Source: Chaetomidium leptoderma
Taxonomy: Eukaryota > Ascomycota > Sordariomycetes > Sordariales > Chaetomiaceae
Length of the DNA stretch: 64,000 nt
Reading direction: 5' to 3'
Assembly: GCA_033296705.1 (NCBI GenBank)
Contig: MU856931.1
Location: forward strand, 1-64,000
Under the pieces are notes generated by a model. It searched no databases, was not told the DNA's origin, and saw only the letters and a program-made list of their open reading frames with translations. Positions within the stretch are counted from its first letter, which is position 1. Each line of letters begins with the position of its first letter. The position numbers and the translations under genes were made by a program. Below, in pieces: positions 32,557-42,416 of the stretch.

Positions 32557-35500
32557 CTTCTTCTTCTGCTTCTTCTTCTTCCTCCTCCCCTTCACCAACC
32601 CCCTCCACCCCCTCCAAAACCTCCTCATCCTCCATCTCCTCCTCCTTAATCTTAACCTCCCGCTGCTGCCCCTCAGCCACCGCCGACCCACCACGCGACA
32701 CCGACACCGACGCCGACGTCGCCCTGGGAGGGGCCGCATCAAACCCAACCGAACTCGCACGGCTGACACTCCTCCCCCCATACCTACCACCACCACCACC
32801 GCCTGCGGCGGCCTCGGCAGCAGCGGCGGCGGTCACATCGAGGGCGTTGACAATCTTGCCGAGCGCGACGTGCAGTTTGTACAGGGCGTTGCGGCTGGTG
32901 GCGTCGGCGAGGAGCTGGGTGTCGACGGCGTCGCAGGCGGCGACGTAGGCTTCGCGGGTCTTGGGTTCGGACGAGGCCGGGGAGACGTAGAGTTTGCCGA
33001 GGAGGGCGGCGATGATTTTCTTTTCTTCTTCTGTTTTTGAGGGGGGCGGTTAGTTAGGTTGTGGTGATTAGGGGTTAAATACAGGGGGGTAGGTTGTGGT
33101 GATTAGGGGTTAGATAAAGGGGGGTAGGTTGTGGTTATGAGTTTAAGTAAAGGGGGGACGCTTACTCGGTACGCTCCCGCTTAGCCTCTCGATGATGTCG
33201 TTTGCGAAATCGAGGTGGACGTCGGCGTTGACATGCTTCTCGCCGACGGCGCCGCTGCCGGCCGCGGGGGCCGGGGCGTAGCACTTGCGCGGGTCGGTCC
33301 AGTCGACGAGACAGGCGGCAATGGTCGACAGCGAGACCATCTCGTCGTCGACGTCGGCGTCGTCGTCGTCGAACCCCTCGCGCACATTGTACAGCGTGTG
33401 CAGGGCGTCCAGGGCGACGGTGCGCATCAGGTCCTGGTTCTCGGCGCGCGAATAACAAAAAACGGGCAAGAAGTAGTTGAGCGCCTGGCGCACGCTCTGG
33501 TTGCCGGCGCTCGCGGGCTCAAAGTAGGCAATCACCAGCGTCTTGAGCAGCTCGGCCGACACGTCGTGGTCGTTGACGACGCGGCCCAGGAGGAGCTTGG
33601 ACGCGGCCACGGTGGCGGCGGCCTGGACCTCGGGGTGCTTGGCGCCCGACCGGAGCGCTTTGATGTAGATTTTCAGGAGCGTCGGGTTGGACGAGAGGAG
33701 CTGGGCGCCGTGCACGTTGAGGATGTCGGTGAGGATGTGCAGGGCCGTGATCTGCAGCTCCGTGTGGCCCTTGCTGAAGAAGTGCATGAAGAGCGTGAGG
33801 TTCTCCTCGGCGAGGGAGCGGTCGAGCAGGGAGCACAGCCCCAGACAGACGAGGCCGCGCTCGCGAACGGGCGCCTCGTGGCTGCGGACGGCCGGGACCA
33901 CGAGGTTGTTGAGCATGGCCACGAGGTGGTCGTTTTGCTGCAGGTCGCCCGACACGTTGGAGAGCATGCACTGCACAATGTGCAGGCACTTCATGTTGAT
34001 CATGATCTCCTTGATGGCCTTCTGGGCGGCTTCTTCCTCCGAGACCTCGGGGGACTTGCCCTTGCCGCTCTTGGTCGGGGTGCTGTCGCCGCTGACCTCG
34101 GACCGGGCCGAGTGGAAGCTCTCGTCGTCGTTTTGGGGCACGTCGTCGACGATGGTGTCGTGCACGTCGGCGACGGCCTCGAGCACGATGCTGCAGAACT
34201 CCTTCTCGCCGGCCGCATCCGGGGCGCAGATATCCCGGAGCACGGTCACCGTGAGCTTGGTCACCTCTTCTGGCAGCTCCGCGATGGAGAGGGTCTGGCG
34301 TAGCAGGGAAAACATCTTGCGACGGCCGACCTCGTCCGAGTAGTCGAGCGTGAGGGCAATGTGGAGCAGCTGCTCTACTATGAACTCCTGCTCCGCCGTG
34401 TCCTCCTCCTCGTCCTCCTCGTCGACCTCCTGCTCCTCGAACCTCTGGATGGCATCGATCAGCACCTTGATGTACCGCTCGAGGTAGAAGGCGACCTTGG
34501 TGACTTCGGGCAGCTTCTCCTCGATGAGCGACTCGAACTTGCCGTTGCCCTCGCTCCGGCAAAAGTCGTTGAACGTGCGGACGACAAACACCGACTCGGC
34601 GCTCAGCGTCTCGAAGAAGTTGTCGTCGAAGAACATGGCCTCTCGGTAGTCTGGACGGCCCTCCCAGAAACCCTTCATGGCCTCCAAGCCAACGCCGTTC
34701 TCGCCGCCCGCGTTCACCACGTCGATGCGCTCTAGAAGCTCGAGCAGCGCGTCGAGGTTGGGTGGCGACACCTCGGCTGGCTGGCCCGTCTCGGCGGGCG
34801 GCGGCGTGCCCGCGCAGTCCTCGATCCACCGCTCGCGGAAGAGGCGCCCCGCAGCCTTGCGCACATTCTCGTCTCTGTCCCGGAGGCCCCATCGCAGCAG
34901 CTTCTCTCGCATGGAGAGAGAAAGGTGGCGGAAGTCGCCCAGGGCGGGCAGCAGGCGCGAGTACACGGCGCGCCTTGTCGCCGCATCCTGATCCCGGGCC
35001 CTCTCCAGGAGGAACGGCAGAGTGGTGGGGAGGATGGGCAGGTTTACCAGAAGCTGCCTCCGCACGTCGGCACTGGGGTCGTTCTGCAACACCTCCAACA
35101 GCTTCTCCAGCAGGCCGCTGGCGGCATCGTCGTCGCTATCATCCGAGTCCGGCTCAGCGTCGATCTGGTTCCCCGCCAGACGCCCCAGCCCCAGCACGGC
35201 CTGGGAGCGCACCATGGCCTCCTTGTCGCGGATCCGCTTCAACAAACCCGAGCGCAGCTTCTGAAACAAGTCGTCGTCGATGGCGTCCAGCGAGTTGATG
35301 ATGTGCGAGATCAGCTGGGTCGAGCGGTAGCGCACAAACTTGTCCTTGGCGGCCATCAGCGGCAGGATGGTGCCCATCAGGTGCGTCGTCAGGCGCGTGC
35401 CGGGGGTCTCGGGCATGGTGCTAGCATCCTCGTCGAGCTCCCCGGCGGCCTCGTTGTCCTTGTCGATGGCGTGGCGCAGGAACAGGCCGATGAAGCGGAT

Positions 35501-35887
35501 TGTCTTCTCGCCCACGCCTTCGCTCTTCTTGATGGGCATGCCGCGCAGCACGCAGCGCACAAACTCGGCGTTGAAGTCGTCCTCGTCAAAGTCGGCGGCC
35601 GTGCTGGACTTTTTTGCCGACGTCGGCTCGAAGCAGCATGCCTCTTGGAGTTTCCGGAGGGTCACGGCCAGTTTGCGGTGGGATGCTGTTGTCCGCTGGG
35701 CTTCGCGGAATACGGCGGCGACCTGGGTGCGCAGCGCATTGTCGGGGGACTCGGCGGGAATGTCGTTGTTCACCATGGACGAGGCGCGCGAAGTCGTCGA
35801 TGCGCGCGAAGCCGAGACACTGGCGACCGAAGACTTGCTCGGCGCGCCCGCCGAGGACCGGGTCGACCTCGTCGCTCTCGGGGGCAT
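32441..35887 (-). CDS. YCG1: Condensin complex subunit Ycg1/CAP-G
   Basis: HEAT-repeat subunit of condensin, which compacts mitotic chromosomes; it binds DNA together with the kleisin Brn1. Two exons, 35887-33166 and 33030-32441 (135-nt intron, GTAAGC donor), 1103 residues. HEAT repeats run through most of the first exon (for example IRDKEAMVRSQAVLGLGRLA, DPSADVRRQLLVNLPILP). The CAP-G C-terminal (Cnd3-type) region lies around MKCLHIVQCMLSNV and VPAVRSHEAPVRERGLVCLG. The intron junction joins ERLSGSVPKEEKKIIAALLG. The last 60 residues are a hyper-acidic tail of Glu and Asp runs coded by trinucleotide repeats. Long open frames on the opposite strand (33215-34303, 34925-35947) are codon-bias shadows. 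Confidence 0.95.
32527..32556 (+). repeat. ATC/TCA microsatellite inside condensin coding region
   Basis: About nine ATC units on the plus strand, read on the minus strand as a run of Asp codons in the acidic tail; flanked by CTT/TCC-type triplets read as Glu. Confidence 0.85.
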
Positions 35888-36242
35888 GATGGCGGGCCGT
35901 CTATTTTTTGCTCTGTTTTGCTTTGGGTTAGTTGGGTCGCGCGTTGAGCCGCATTTGCGTTTGTCGGAGCGGCGTGTGGGAGTTAGGGTTGTCTTGGCCG
36001 ACGGTGATGGAGACGGCGAATCGAGGTTTGGTGTTGTTTGTTTACTGGGGGCCTGCCCTATCCGGTTAGCGTCTCAGACTTGGAGGGGTTGATTTCGACT
36101 CTTTTGAGTTGCGAGGCTGCCCCACATCCTGCACGATAAGCTTCTTATCGGACTTGTCGCTGGATTTTTTTTGTAGTTGAGAGGAGCTCAGACCAATTTG
36201 CACCAAACACCAAACGCTGCAAACGACCAGACAGTAGCGACC
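35888..36242. promoter_or_regulatory. Divergent promoter, condensin and Nop4
   Basis: A 355-bp region serves two divergent genes. It contains a TTAGGG-type site at 35983-35990 and T-rich stretches near both ends. Confidence 0.5.
35983..35990 (+). promoter_or_regulatory. TTAGGG-type (Tbf1-like) site upstream of nop4
   Basis: TTAGGGTT, 253 bp before the nop4 ATG and 96 bp before the condensin ATG. The same core precedes rmp1, another ribosome-biogenesis gene. Factor binding is inferred. Confidence 0.35.
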
Positions 36243-38534
36243 ATGGGCAAGTCTGACAAGAAGCGCCAACGCGAAGCGGAGGAGGTTCCCGCCGGAGCAG
36301 AAGATGCTGCTGAACCGACTCCCAACCCGCCGACCAAGAAGGCGCGGGTCGAGTCGCACCGACAACTCTTCGTGCGGTCGCTGCCGCAAACCGCCACCAG
36401 CGAGTCCCTGACCGAATTCTTCTCGCAGCACTACCCCGTCAAGCACGCTACGGTAGTGCTCGACCCCAAGACCAAGACGTCGCGGGGCTACGGCTTCGTT
36501 TCGTTCGCCGACCCCGACGATGCCGTCGAGGCCAAGGAGAAACTCAACAACGAGCTCTTCAAGGGGCGCAAGCTGAAGCTCGACATTGCCCAGCCACGCC
36601 ACCGCGATGCCGCCAAGTCGGGTGCCGAGAGGGCGTCCAAGGGTGTCGCAGTAAAGAAGAAGCGCGAGGCGGACCTCGAAGAGGCGCGGAAACCGCCCAA
36701 GCTCATCATCCGAAACTTGCCCTGGAGTATCAAGACATCGGACCAGCTGGCTAAGCTGTTCCAGAGCTTCGGCAAGGTCAAGTACGCCGATCTACCAAAT
36801 GACAAGGGCAAGCTGTCCGGCTTCGGTTTCGTCACACTCCGGGGTCACAAGAACGCCGAGAAGGCCATGGCGGCGATCAATGGCATGGAGGTGGATGGGC
36901 GGACACTGGCGGTGGACTACGCAGTAGACAAGCAGACTTGGGACCAGCAGAACGGCACCGAGGAGCCAGAGGCTGCCGAGGACGAAGCTAAGAGTTCCAA
37001 AGTCAAGAAGTCGAAGAAGCCGGCAAAGGAGGAGAAGGAGGAGGAGGAGGACGACCCCAATATGACACAAGAAGACCGGGATCTCGTGAATTTCTTCAAG
37101 AATTACGGCGACAACCTCGAGGAGGAAGACGAAGACGAAAACGAGGAGGATGAGGAAGGAAGCGAAGACGAAAACGAGGATGGAAACGAAGACGAAGCGG
37201 TGGATGAAGACGGCGAATTAGACGGGTCTGATGCGTCGGACGACGACGAGGAAAGGCCCCAGAAACGGATCACGGACAACGCGACAACTCTCTTCATTCG
37301 CAACCTACCATACTCGTCGACCGACGAGGTACTCAAGACCCACTTCTCTACGTTCGGCCCTGTGCGATACGCCCGAGTCGTCATGGACCGCGCTACGGAT
37401 CGGCCCGCTGGCACGGGCTTCGTATGCTTCTTCAACCACGACGACTTCATGACGTGCTTGAAGGCGGCACCCCGCCACCAGCCGATCCCCGCGCTCGCCA
37501 AGCATTCAGTTCTACAGGACGACGCGGCCGATCCGACAGGAAAGTACACGCTCGACGGCCGCATCCTGCAGGTGGCCCAGGCCGTGACCAAGGACGAGGC
37601 TACGCGCCTCGCCGACGAGGGCCAGGGCAAGCGCAAGGAGAAGGACAAGCGGCGACTCTTCCTCCTCTCCGAGGGTGCCATGCTTACGAACTCACCTCTC
37701 TACAACCAACTCACGGCGGCCGAGATCAAGATGCGCGAGACCAGCGCCAAGCAACGAAAGAAGCTGATCGAGTCCAACCCGAGCCTGCATCTGAGTCTTA
37801 CCCGTCTCGCGATCCGCAACCTGCCGCACAACATTGACTCCAAGGGCCTCAAGGCGCTCGCGCGTCAAGCCGTCGTCGGGTTCGCCAAGGACGTCAAGGA
37901 GGGCCTCAGGCTGCCCATCTCCAAGGAGGAGAACTCGCGCGGCGGCGAGCAGGACAAGCTGGCCGAGAAGCAGAGAAAGGAGAAGGGCAAGGGCGTGGTG
38001 CGGCAGGCCAAGATTGTCTTTGAGACCACGCAGGGTTCCAAGGTGGATGAGAAGGCGGGCGGCGGCAAGAGCCGCGGCTACGGGTTCATCGAGTACTCGT
38101 CCCATCGCTGGGCGCTCATGGGTCTACGCTACCTGAACGGGCATGCCATGAAGAACGAGGCCGGCAAGACGCAGCGGCTGATTGTCGAATTTGCGATTGA
38201 GAATGCCAATGTCGTGCTGCGGAGGCGGCAGCAGGAGGAGAAGTCGCGGCTGCCGCAGCAACCGAGACCGGCGTTCGGGACGGGCATGGCGAGAGATATG
38301 AGGCCACAGAATGGGAAGTGGGGAGATAGGGGTAGCGCGAAGCCGTGGCAAAAGGGCAGGGATGGGAAGGGCGACAAGGGTGAGAAGGCGGGAGAAACCA
38401 AGGTGAAGGCTGTGGTTCCACCGAGCAAGGAGAAGACAAAGGCCGATGAGAAGCTTGCCATGAGGACCAAGATCATTGTGCGGAAGCGGATGATGCGGAA
38501 GAAGAAGGCGACGGTGCGGGCGGGGAAGAAATAG
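36243..38534 (+). CDS. NOP4: Nucleolar RNA-binding protein Nop4 (RBM28-like)
   Basis: Nucleolar protein needed for 27S pre-rRNA processing and 60S subunit assembly. Intronless, 763 residues (yeast Nop4 is 685). Four RRM domains: RRM1 at about 41-118 (LFVRSLPQ, SRGYGFVSF), RRM2 at about 155-230 (LIIRNLPWS, LSGFGFVTL), RRM3 at about 345-430 (LFIRNLPYS, GTGFVCFF) and a divergent RRM4 at about 520-650 (LAIRNLPHN, SRGYGFIEY). A strongly acidic linker (EEDEDENEEDEEGSEDENED) separates RRM2 and RRM3. The C-terminus is Lys/Arg-rich, as expected for nucleolar retention. The frame stays open to 36177, but the ATG at 36243 (context GCGACCATGG) is the natural start. Confidence 0.95.
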   Translation: MGKSDKKRQREAEEVPAGAEDAAEPTPNPPTKKARVESHRQLFVRSLPQTATSESLTEFFSQHYPVKHATVVLDPKTKTSRGYGFVSFADPDDAVEAKEKLNNELFKGRKLKLDIAQPRHRDAAKSGAERASKGVAVKKKREADLEEARKPPKLIIRNLPWSIKTSDQLAKLFQSFGKVKYADLPNDKGKLSGFGFVTLRGHKNAEKAMAAINGMEVDGRTLAVDYAVDKQTWDQQNGTEEPEAAEDEAKSSKVKKSKKPAKEEKEEEEDDPNMTQEDRDLVNFFKNYGDNLEEEDEDENEEDEEGSEDENEDGNEDEAVDEDGELDGSDASDDDEERPQKRITDNATTLFIRNLPYSSTDEVLKTHFSTFGPVRYARVVMDRATDRPAGTGFVCFFNHDDFMTCLKAAPRHQPIPALAKHSVLQDDAADPTGKYTLDGRILQVAQAVTKDEATRLADEGQGKRKEKDKRRLFLLSEGAMLTNSPLYNQLTAAEIKMRETSAKQRKKLIESNPSLHLSLTRLAIRNLPHNIDSKGLKALARQAVVGFAKDVKEGLRLPISKEENSRGGEQDKLAEKQRKEKGKGVVRQAKIVFETTQGSKVDEKAGGGKSRGYGFIEYSSHRWALMGLRYLNGHAMKNEAGKTQRLIVEFAIENANVVLRRRQQEEKSRLPQQPRPAFGTGMARDMRPQNGKWGDRGSAKPWQKGRDGKGDKGEKAGETKVKAVVPPSKEKTKADEKLAMRTKIIVRKRMMRKKKATVRAGKK

Positions 38535-39068
38535 GGGTAGCTGTTGTTTTCTTTGTTTGAGCGGCACGCTTGTACAGAGTAGCGTAATGTGTAAGGCGTC
38601 GAATTCCTCAATATTGTGTTCTAGCAGCTTGTAAGCTAGTGCTTAGCGATCAACGTGTTGGTCATGCAAAGCCGAATCTATGGAGCGAAGCCCGAATGAC
38701 AGCATCTTCCCGTTGCCTCCGTGGCTTGGCCCCACCCAACCACGTCACTTTGCTCCTCGACTCATCGCCTCATCGCCTCCCACGAAGCACGGCATGGATG
38801 GGGCTGACTGAGTGTTTGATAGATGCATATTGCTACAGCGAGTCATTGCAAACAAACAAAACAAACGCGAGTCAATCTGAGTGAGGAGCGGAGGAATGGA
38901 GACGAGCAGTGGGGCATTCAATCAGTCAGACTTCCAGACTTTCCTTACCAGTGTTTACTTTCAGATCCAACCCCCTTTTTCACTTGCAGAACCACCCCCT
39001 TTCACTTGCAGAACCACCCCCTTTCACTTGCAGAGCCACCTCTTTCTCACTCACACAACCATTCCTTC
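38535..39068. other. Intergenic region between convergent genes
   Basis: 3' flanks of nop4 and the uncharacterised 497-residue protein. Contains a 22-bp tandem repeat at 38978-39041; otherwise nothing recognised. Confidence 0.5.
38978..39041 (+). repeat. 22-bp tandem repeat, three copies
   Basis: Unit TTTCACTTGCAGAACCACCC followed by CC, two near-identical copies and a third degenerate one. Confidence 0.85.
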
Positions 39069-40562
39069 TCACTTCCAAAACCATCCCCCCTCCTTCTGCT
39101 CCCTCGCCTCGTTAGCCGTCTCTGTGTCGTGCTTTGTAGATTCTGTCTGGGCTGTCTTCTCCCAGTGCTCGGAGCGCCCCATGGCGCTATGCACCTGCCG
39201 CATAACAACGCGGCCGTCCCCGTCGGTCCAGGTAGTCTCGGTCTTGGAGTGCGTGTTGCCATGCTCGTCGACAAACTCCTTTTTGGTTGTCTTTTTGGTG
39301 ATGCCGTCCTGGACCACCTCGGTGGTCTCGGTCTTTGGCGGTGACACCGGCTTGGGTTCTGGGAGCGTATCATGGCGCCAGCCCTCCGAGACAGACTTGA
39401 AAAAGCTGGACAGCGACCGCTCCGACTCGTGGAAGGCCGACTGGATGGCCGAGTACAGATCACTCTCCGTCTCGGGCGCAGGCGCAGGCAGATCCTTCTT
39501 CTCCACGGCAGCGGCAGCGTCGTCCTCTTTCTTGCCGCGACCAAACCGCTGCAACGACCCGGCCTCCTCCTCCAGCACCTTCCCCAGCGCCCTCACAACG
39601 CCGCCAATCCCATCAAAAAACGACGTCGCCTTGTCTTGCCCGACATCCCGCCACCTATCCATCTCCCGCTTCACCTCCCGCTCGACCTCCCCCACCCACG
39701 CATCCGCAGCAGCAGCGCCCTTCTTCTCAACCTCCTCCTCCACGGCCCTCCTCCCCCCAATAAGCTCCTCCCACACCCGACCAACCTCCTCCCTTTCCCT
39801 CTCGCCCTCCACCCTCCTCCGCTCCACCCACTCCCCCATCGTGCGCGGCGACACATAGCCGCCGCCCGACCTCGCATTATCAACATCCTCCTCACAAACG
39901 GGGAACAACACCTCGCCCAGCCCGCGCCGCTCCATCCTCTCCAACCAGGCCATCTCCCGAACCCACCCCCCCCCAAACCCATACCGATGATAATGCGGAC
40001 GCGAAAGATCCGCCAACCCCAACCCAGAACTGACCCGCATCAAATCCTCAAACGCTTCCAGCCACCATCCCGCCTCCACCTCCTCTGCAACCATCATCAT
40101 CGCTGGATGATGAAAGGGAGTGGAGGAGGAGGATGGGAGGAGGAGGAGGTCTTGAGGCGTCGGCTTCCCGCCCCTCGCCTCACGCTCGAGGAGGAGTGGG
40201 GAGTAAGGGGAGTGGGTGAGGAAGTGGTGCCATGCTTGCCGGGCTTCTTCGGCGGTTGCGCTGCGTGGTGATGGGGGGGAGGAGGAGGGGAGTTCTGGGC
40301 TGGTATTGGGGGGTGGTGGTGGCATATTGGTGGCTGTGGTTGTTGCTGTGGGGATGTTGTCAGGGGGGGTTGAAAAGGGGGTTTGTTGTGTTTGGGTGGT
40401 TGGGTGATAGGGGGTGGTGGTGGAATTGGGAGTGGATGATGATGACTGGGGGCTGCGACGCAGCGTGTTCAGCCCCGCGTGGATGCTGGTGTCGACGTGG
40501 TGCCTGAAGCGGATGAAGGGGTTGTTGCTATTATTGGATGGCTCGTCGTTGGCGGCCGGCAT
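39069..40562 (-). CDS. Uncharacterised protein with conserved-looking C-terminus
   Basis: I cannot assign a family. One exon, 497 residues, start ATG at 40562. Residues 1-110 are rich in Ser, Thr, Pro and Asn. Residues 110-250 contain a globular-looking stretch (EEARQAWHHFLTHSPYSPLL, VEAGWWLEAFEDLMRVSSGL). Residues 240-320 are charged and probably helical or coiled-coil (EREREEVGRVWEELIGGRRA). The last 100 residues look ordered: ITKKTTKKEFVDEHGNTHSK, TTWTDGDGRVVMRQVHSAMG, SEHWEK, and the end GGWFWK. No signal peptide or membrane helix. It sits between nop4 (convergent) and an F-box gene (divergent), which gives no functional hint. GC skew and codon use match the neighbours, so it is likely a real gene. 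Confidence 0.75.
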   Translation of the reverse strand: MPAANDEPSNNSNNPFIRFRHHVDTSIHAGLNTLRRSPQSSSSTPNSTTTPYHPTTQTQQTPFSTPPDNIPTATTTATNMPPPPPNTSPELPSSSPPSPRSATAEEARQAWHHFLTHSPYSPLLLEREARGGKPTPQDLLLLPSSSSTPFHHPAMMMVAEEVEAGWWLEAFEDLMRVSSGLGLADLSRPHYHRYGFGGGWVREMAWLERMERRGLGEVLFPVCEEDVDNARSGGGYVSPRTMGEWVERRRVEGEREREEVGRVWEELIGGRRAVEEEVEKKGAAAADAWVGEVEREVKREMDRWRDVGQDKATSFFDGIGGVVRALGKVLEEEAGSLQRFGRGKKEDDAAAAVEKKDLPAPAPETESDLYSAIQSAFHESERSLSSFFKSVSEGWRHDTLPEPKPVSPPKTETTEVVQDGITKKTTKKEFVDEHGNTHSKTETTWTDGDGRVVMRQVHSAMGRSEHWEKTAQTESTKHDTETANEAREQKEGGWFWK

Positions 40563-41381
40563 TTCTGTTTTTTTTCTTTTCTGTTGGGTTTCTTTTACGT
40601 TTGGTTTCTGTTGTGCCGTGTTGCGTTGTGCGTGCTTGTGCGTGCTGTCCGGGGTGCAATGATGCTGGGAAAAGGCGAAAAAAAGGCGTCATCGAATCAA
40701 CGGCCCCTCGTGTCAGAGTGGATGGCGAGATCGTGACCACTTTTAGACCAAAGCTTGGCTCTGTTACGTTTCGTAACCCCTGAGAGAGGTGGTTATTGGC
40801 AGACTGCCGGGTTGCTATGGAGCCGCGCGAGCCTGGGCCTTGCAAGAAAAAATGATGATGATTTTGTCTTGTTTCTTTGCCATTGACGCTCGCCTTTTCT
40901 TTCTTTCGTCTGGCTTTTTTCTTTTGGGTTTCCCTGTGTTTTCTCCCCTCTCTGCCCTTCTTTTCTCTTCCTTCTCCGTTTTCCTTTCCCCATGTTCTCT
41001 CTCTCCTCTCCTTCTCGTTGGGCCCTGTTTGCAGCCGACAGGGGCCGCAGAATAAGTCTGCCAACCGAGACTCGGGGGCCTGTGGATAGCCACCCCGGTC
41101 CTTGGCAGCCCCGCAGTGGATTTTCTTTGGCCACGGGATCCTCTCAGCCCGTTCTGGAAGCACGGTAAGGAGCGGTATTCAGCAAGCGAGGCTTGGTATC
41201 GCCATGTACGTGCATACAAGTGTCACGCGGACAGCATGTCCTTGATCCCCTTGAATCCCCCGCATTCCAGGTTTCTGAAGCTGTTTTGTCTATTTATTTC
41301 ATCATCGGCTCGACTTCCGATGCACTCATCATCCTCACAGCTTTTCAACCATTTTTCTAGGGTACCAATTCGATATTTATC
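40563..41381. other. Divergent promoter region
   Basis: 819 bp between the uncharacterised gene and the F-box gene, with long CT/T-rich tracts around 40870-41020. No RNA gene or repeat recognised. Confidence 0.5.
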
Positions 41382-42416
41382 ATGGCGTCAACACACCTCT
41401 CGCAGACTCCCGCGGCGGACCCGGCGCCAAGGCCGGACGCCGACGCTATCCTCAGCGTAGCCTCTTACAACCGCACAGAATTCGAACTCCCCGCCGTCAC
41501 GGTGCATCGTAGCCAGCACGATGCCGTGCGCTCGTCCGTCTTCCACTCGTTCGGCCAGGCCCGCGACTTCGACCTCGGCCATCTCGGACGCCTCCCCTTC
41601 GAGATTGTCTCGCTCATCTGCCTCGAGCTCGACGTGAGCTCGGCCTTCCGGTTCAGCCATGTCAACCGGACCACCCGCGACGTGCTGGCCTCGATCCGGG
41701 AATTCCGCCACCTCCGGAAACACGCGCTCGAGAGTCTCTGCGTGCTGATGCGGACCGGCCTCGCGTCGCACGTAGACGTCCTCGATCTCCACACTGCTCT
41801 CACCACACAGAACTGCGCCCTCTGCGGCGCCTTTGGCGGTTTCGTCTTCTTGCCCACCGCGGCACGGTGCTGTCTGACCTGCATTGCGTCGGCGCCGGAG
41901 ATGCAGGTCAGCTACCTGAGCCGGCTGGCCGACGCGGCGCGCGTGCCGGCCGGGGAGCTCGAGCGGCGGCTCCCGGTGCTGCACACGCTGCCCGACAGCC
42001 GCAAGCGCATCGTGGCGGTCCAGCACGGCCTTGACGCGCTGCGCGAGAGCGGCGTGGCAGACGCCGAGGCCACCGTCAGCCGGTGGTCCGACTCGCTGAC
42101 GCTGAGGTTCCAAGCGGCCACGAGCCTGCCCTCGCTCAACCGGGCGACGGGCGAGGCCCAGTCGGGCGTCTCGTGCAAGGGCTGCCAGCTGGCCTTTGAG
42201 TCGGACTTCTCGGACGACCACCTGGAACTCCGGGACCGGTTCTATTCCAAGACTGAGTTTGTGGCGCACTTTGAAGAGTGCAGGCCGGCTCAGAAGCTGT
42301 GGGCTTCGAGCGCGGAGGGCACGGCGTCCGCAGAGGAGCCGTTGTGGATGGGATTGGGCAGGACGTTCACGGCGCCATGTGGGCGCCGTCGTTCTTATGG
42401 TCGCACAGACCATTGA
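41382..42416 (+). CDS. F-box protein with two Cys-rich clusters
   Basis: Probable substrate adaptor of an SCF ubiquitin ligase. Intronless, 344 residues. The F-box lies at about residues 66-110 (LGRLPFEIVSLICLELDVSS, FSHVNRTTRDVL). It is followed by CALCGAF...ARCCLTC near residues 146-169, a four-cysteine arrangement that could bind zinc. A second cluster, CKGCQLAF...FVAHFEEC near 265-305, has a C-x2-C...H-x4-C layout like a C2HC finger. Target and regulation are unknown. F-box assignment rests on the LPFEI motif and position; the zinc binding is inferred from spacing. Confidence 0.8.
   Translation: MASTHLSQTPAADPAPRPDADAILSVASYNRTEFELPAVTVHRSQHDAVRSSVFHSFGQARDFDLGHLGRLPFEIVSLICLELDVSSAFRFSHVNRTTRDVLASIREFRHLRKHALESLCVLMRTGLASHVDVLDLHTALTTQNCALCGAFGGFVFLPTAARCCLTCIASAPEMQVSYLSRLADAARVPAGELERRLPVLHTLPDSRKRIVAVQHGLDALRESGVADAEATVSRWSDSLTLRFQAATSLPSLNRATGEAQSGVSCKGCQLAFESDFSDDHLELRDRFYSKTEFVAHFEECRPAQKLWASSAEGTASAEEPLWMGLGRTFTAPCGRRRSYGRTDH

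Noticed and set aside
33215..35947. Two long plus-strand open frames opposite the condensin gene
   Set aside because: Codon-bias shadows of a well supported HEAT-repeat protein.
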